Below, piece after piece: positions 62,508-64,000 of a stretch of 64,000 nt of DNA. Numbering within the stretch: the stretch's first letter is position 1; every line of letters begins with the position of its first letter. The notes below the pieces were generated by a model. That model did not search any database. It saw only the letters and a list, made by a program, of their open reading frames with translations, and was not told the DNA's origin. This DNA is from Acinetobacter populi (GTDB taxonomy: Bacteria > Pseudomonadota > Gammaproteobacteria > Pseudomonadales > Moraxellaceae). The stretch spans positions 75,749 through 139,748 of the forward strand of contig NZ_NEXX01000003.1 of assembly GCF_002174125.1 (NCBI RefSeq). The letters run 5' to 3'. The position numbers and the translations under genes were made by a program.

Positions 62508-64000
62508 ATGAATTTTATATCAATGCAGAAACAACGTGGTATCGGTCTGGTCAGCTCAATTATTGTCATTATTTTTCTTGTCGTATTTATTGCGCTTGGC
62601 ATCTATCTGGTTCGGCTCGACAATATTGTACGGGATCGTTTTGAAGGACAACGCTGGGATATTCCCGCCAAAGTCTATGCCCGTCCGCTAGAAATTTATG
62701 CGCAGTCTGATGTCTCCCGCCAAGATATTTTAGATGAGTTAAAATTATTAAATTATCAAAGTTCGGATAATTATCATAAACCCGGTACGTTTAATAGTAA
62801 TAATAGCCAAGTATTTATCCATACTCGTGGCTTTGATTTTGGTGACAATAGCGATCCGGAACGTGTAATTGAAGTCAATTTTGTTCAGGATAAAATTAGT
62901 ACCATCCGCACCACACAACCATCGAGTACCGGCATCTTGCGTCTTGAACCGATGTTGATCGGTGGTATTTATCCGCAACATAATGAGGACCGAGTACTGG
63001 TTAAGCTGGATAAAGTGCCACAACCTTTAATTGATGCACTGATTGCTACAGAAGATCGTAATTTCTACAAGCATTTTGGTATTTCTATTCGTGGTACTGC
63101 CCGAGCATTGATGAGCAATGTCACTGGCGGTAAACGTCAAGGTGGTTCTACCCTGACACAGCAATTGGTCAAAAACTTTTATCTAAGTCCGGAAAAAACA
63201 TATAAACGTAAGGCTAACGAAGCATTAATGGCCTTGTTACTGGAATTGCATTACAACAAAAATGAAATTCTTGAAGCTTATTTAAATGAAGTAAATCTCG
63301 GTCAAAATGGCAATTACTCTGTCAACGGCTACGGTCTGGCATCGCAATTTTATTTTGGTCAACCTTTAGGCGAGTTAAATACTGCACAGCTGGCCTTTCT
63401 GGTCGGTCTAGTCAATGGTCCTTCTTATTACAACCCGTGGAAAAACCCGGAACGTGCCACAGAACGTCGTGATGTTGTACTCCATAACATGCTGGTGATG
63501 GGCAAATTGACGCAGGAACAATATGAAACAGAAAAAGCCCGACCACTGGGTGTCATGAATAAACCGGGGGTAACTGCCGTTCGTTTCCCAGACTTTATGG
63601 ATATTGTGCGCCGCCAGTTAAAACAGGAATATCAGGAAAATGATTTAACTAATCAAGGCTTACGCATTTTTACAACACTTGATCCGGTCGCACAGACCCG
63701 TATTCAGAACAGTTTTGAAAATACTGTGAATCAACTGGTTAAACGCAATCCAAAACAACTGACAGGCTTACAGGGTGCAGTTGTGGTATCACATCCGGAA
63801 AATGGTGAAATTATTGCTGCAATTGGCAGTACCGCAAACTTTACCGGATTTAACCGCGTAGTTGATGCCAAACGTCAGGTCGGTTCATTGCTTAAACCTG
63901 TGATTTATATGCAGGCATTACAATCCGGTCGCTACAATTGGGCCAGCCCGATTCAGGACACCAGCATCGTGATTAAAGGTGTCGGGGAAAAAGACTGGAT
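62508..64000 (+). CDS. mrcB: Penicillin-binding protein 1B (3' end outside window)
   Basis: The first 497 residues of a bifunctional class A PBP. One membrane helix (about 13-37: IGLVSSIIVIIFLVVFIALG) is followed by the UB2H-type domain, then a GT51 glycosyltransferase with LIATEDRNFYKHFG (catalytic Glu), QGGSTLTQQLVKNFYL and EAYLNEVNLGQ. The transpeptidase begins before the edge and its SxxK serine is at about residue 460 in GSLLKP. The UB2H region and its spacing indicate PBP1B rather than PBP1A. ATGs at 62508 and 62523 are both possible; neither has a clear Shine-Dalgarno. Confidence 0.93.
   Translation, partial: MNFISMQKQRGIGLVSSIIVIIFLVVFIALGIYLVRLDNIVRDRFEGQRWDIPAKVYARPLEIYAQSDVSRQDILDELKLLNYQSSDNYHKPGTFNSNNSQVFIHTRGFDFGDNSDPERVIEVNFVQDKISTIRTTQPSSTGILRLEPMLIGGIYPQHNEDRVLVKLDKVPQPLIDALIATEDRNFYKHFGISIRGTARALMSNVTGGKRQGGSTLTQQLVKNFYLSPEKTYKRKANEALMALLLELHYNKNEILEAYLNEVNLGQNGNYSVNGYGLASQFYFGQPLGELNTAQLAFLVGLVNGPSYYNPWKNPERATERRDVVLHNMLVMGKLTQEQYETEKARPLGVMNKPGVTAVRFPDFMDIVRRQLKQEYQENDLTNQGLRIFTTLDPVAQTRIQNSFENTVNQLVKRNPKQLTGLQGAVVVSHPENGEIIAAIGSTANFTGFNRVVDAKRQVGSLLKPVIYMQALQSGRYNWASPIQDTSIVIKGVGEKDW

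Noticed and set aside
1..64000. tRNA, rRNA, CRISPR, insertion sequence or prophage
   Set aside because: No tRNA-like cloverleaf, regular spaced repeats, transposase, integrase or phage structural gene was seen on either strand.

Overview
The window is a continuous, densely coded piece of a low-GC (roughly 40 % by eye) gammaproteobacterial chromosome. Gene content and order point to Acinetobacter or a close relative in the Moraxellaceae: an AceI-type PACE efflux protein, the murU-amgK recycling pair beside lptD-surA, type II secretion pseudopilin genes away from the rest of that system, a lone rnfB next to nth, and a zapA-6S RNA block divergent from ygfB-pepP-ubiH-ubiI. There are no rRNA or tRNA genes, insertion sequences, prophage or CRISPR arrays. 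Both ends are cut: nudC lacks its 5' part and mrcB its 3' part.

Layout. 1-5.3 kb: nudC end, an esterase, dolP-yraN-lpoA-like divergent from rsmI, a YceI protein and a small SutA-like acidic protein. 5.4-12.1 kb: the ubiI-like/ubiH/pepP/ygfB operon, interrupted between pepP and ubiH by a zeta-type toxin-antitoxin pair, then divergent zapB-like, zapA and 6S RNA. 12.3-18.4 kb: sirtuin, PACE transporter, the copper set copZ / copA-cueR, and an MFS permease. 18.5-24.9 kb: folK-like/folB, an ABC1 kinase, moeB, gspHIJK and a TetR regulator. 24.9-31.8 kb: tatD, pilZ, holB, kdsB, lpxK, msbA, exbD, exbB. 31.9-36 kb: parB, parA, rsmG, murU, amgK. 36.1-43.8 kb: lptD, surA, dnaE. 43.9-52.3 kb: an RcnB-like protein, trmJ-cysE, two lipoproteins, fxsA, ruvC, and the DAHP synthase gene with its leader. 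52.6-64 kb: an ABC-F ATPase, a P-loop kinase, a marR-MFS pair, gdhA, rnfB-nth, ybiB-like, yeaC-like, nadK and partial mrcB.

Many neighbours share a task. exbBD, msbA, lpxK, kdsB and lptD-surA serve the outer membrane and LPS; murU-amgK and mrcB serve the cell wall; ubiH/ubiI serve ubiquinone; copZ, copA and cueR serve copper homeostasis.

The most interesting signal is the aroG leader (about 52.08-52.29 kb, minus strand). A putative promoter is followed by an 18-codon ORF containing Tyr-Tyr-Phe-Trp-Gln-Phe, a relay of mutually exclusive hairpins and an intrinsic terminator, which together read as a translation-controlled attenuator. A second small ORF rich in aromatic codons overlaps the aroG start. 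Next in interest are the toxin-antitoxin insertion, with its own promoter and palindromic operator, and the mirror-image copper promoters.
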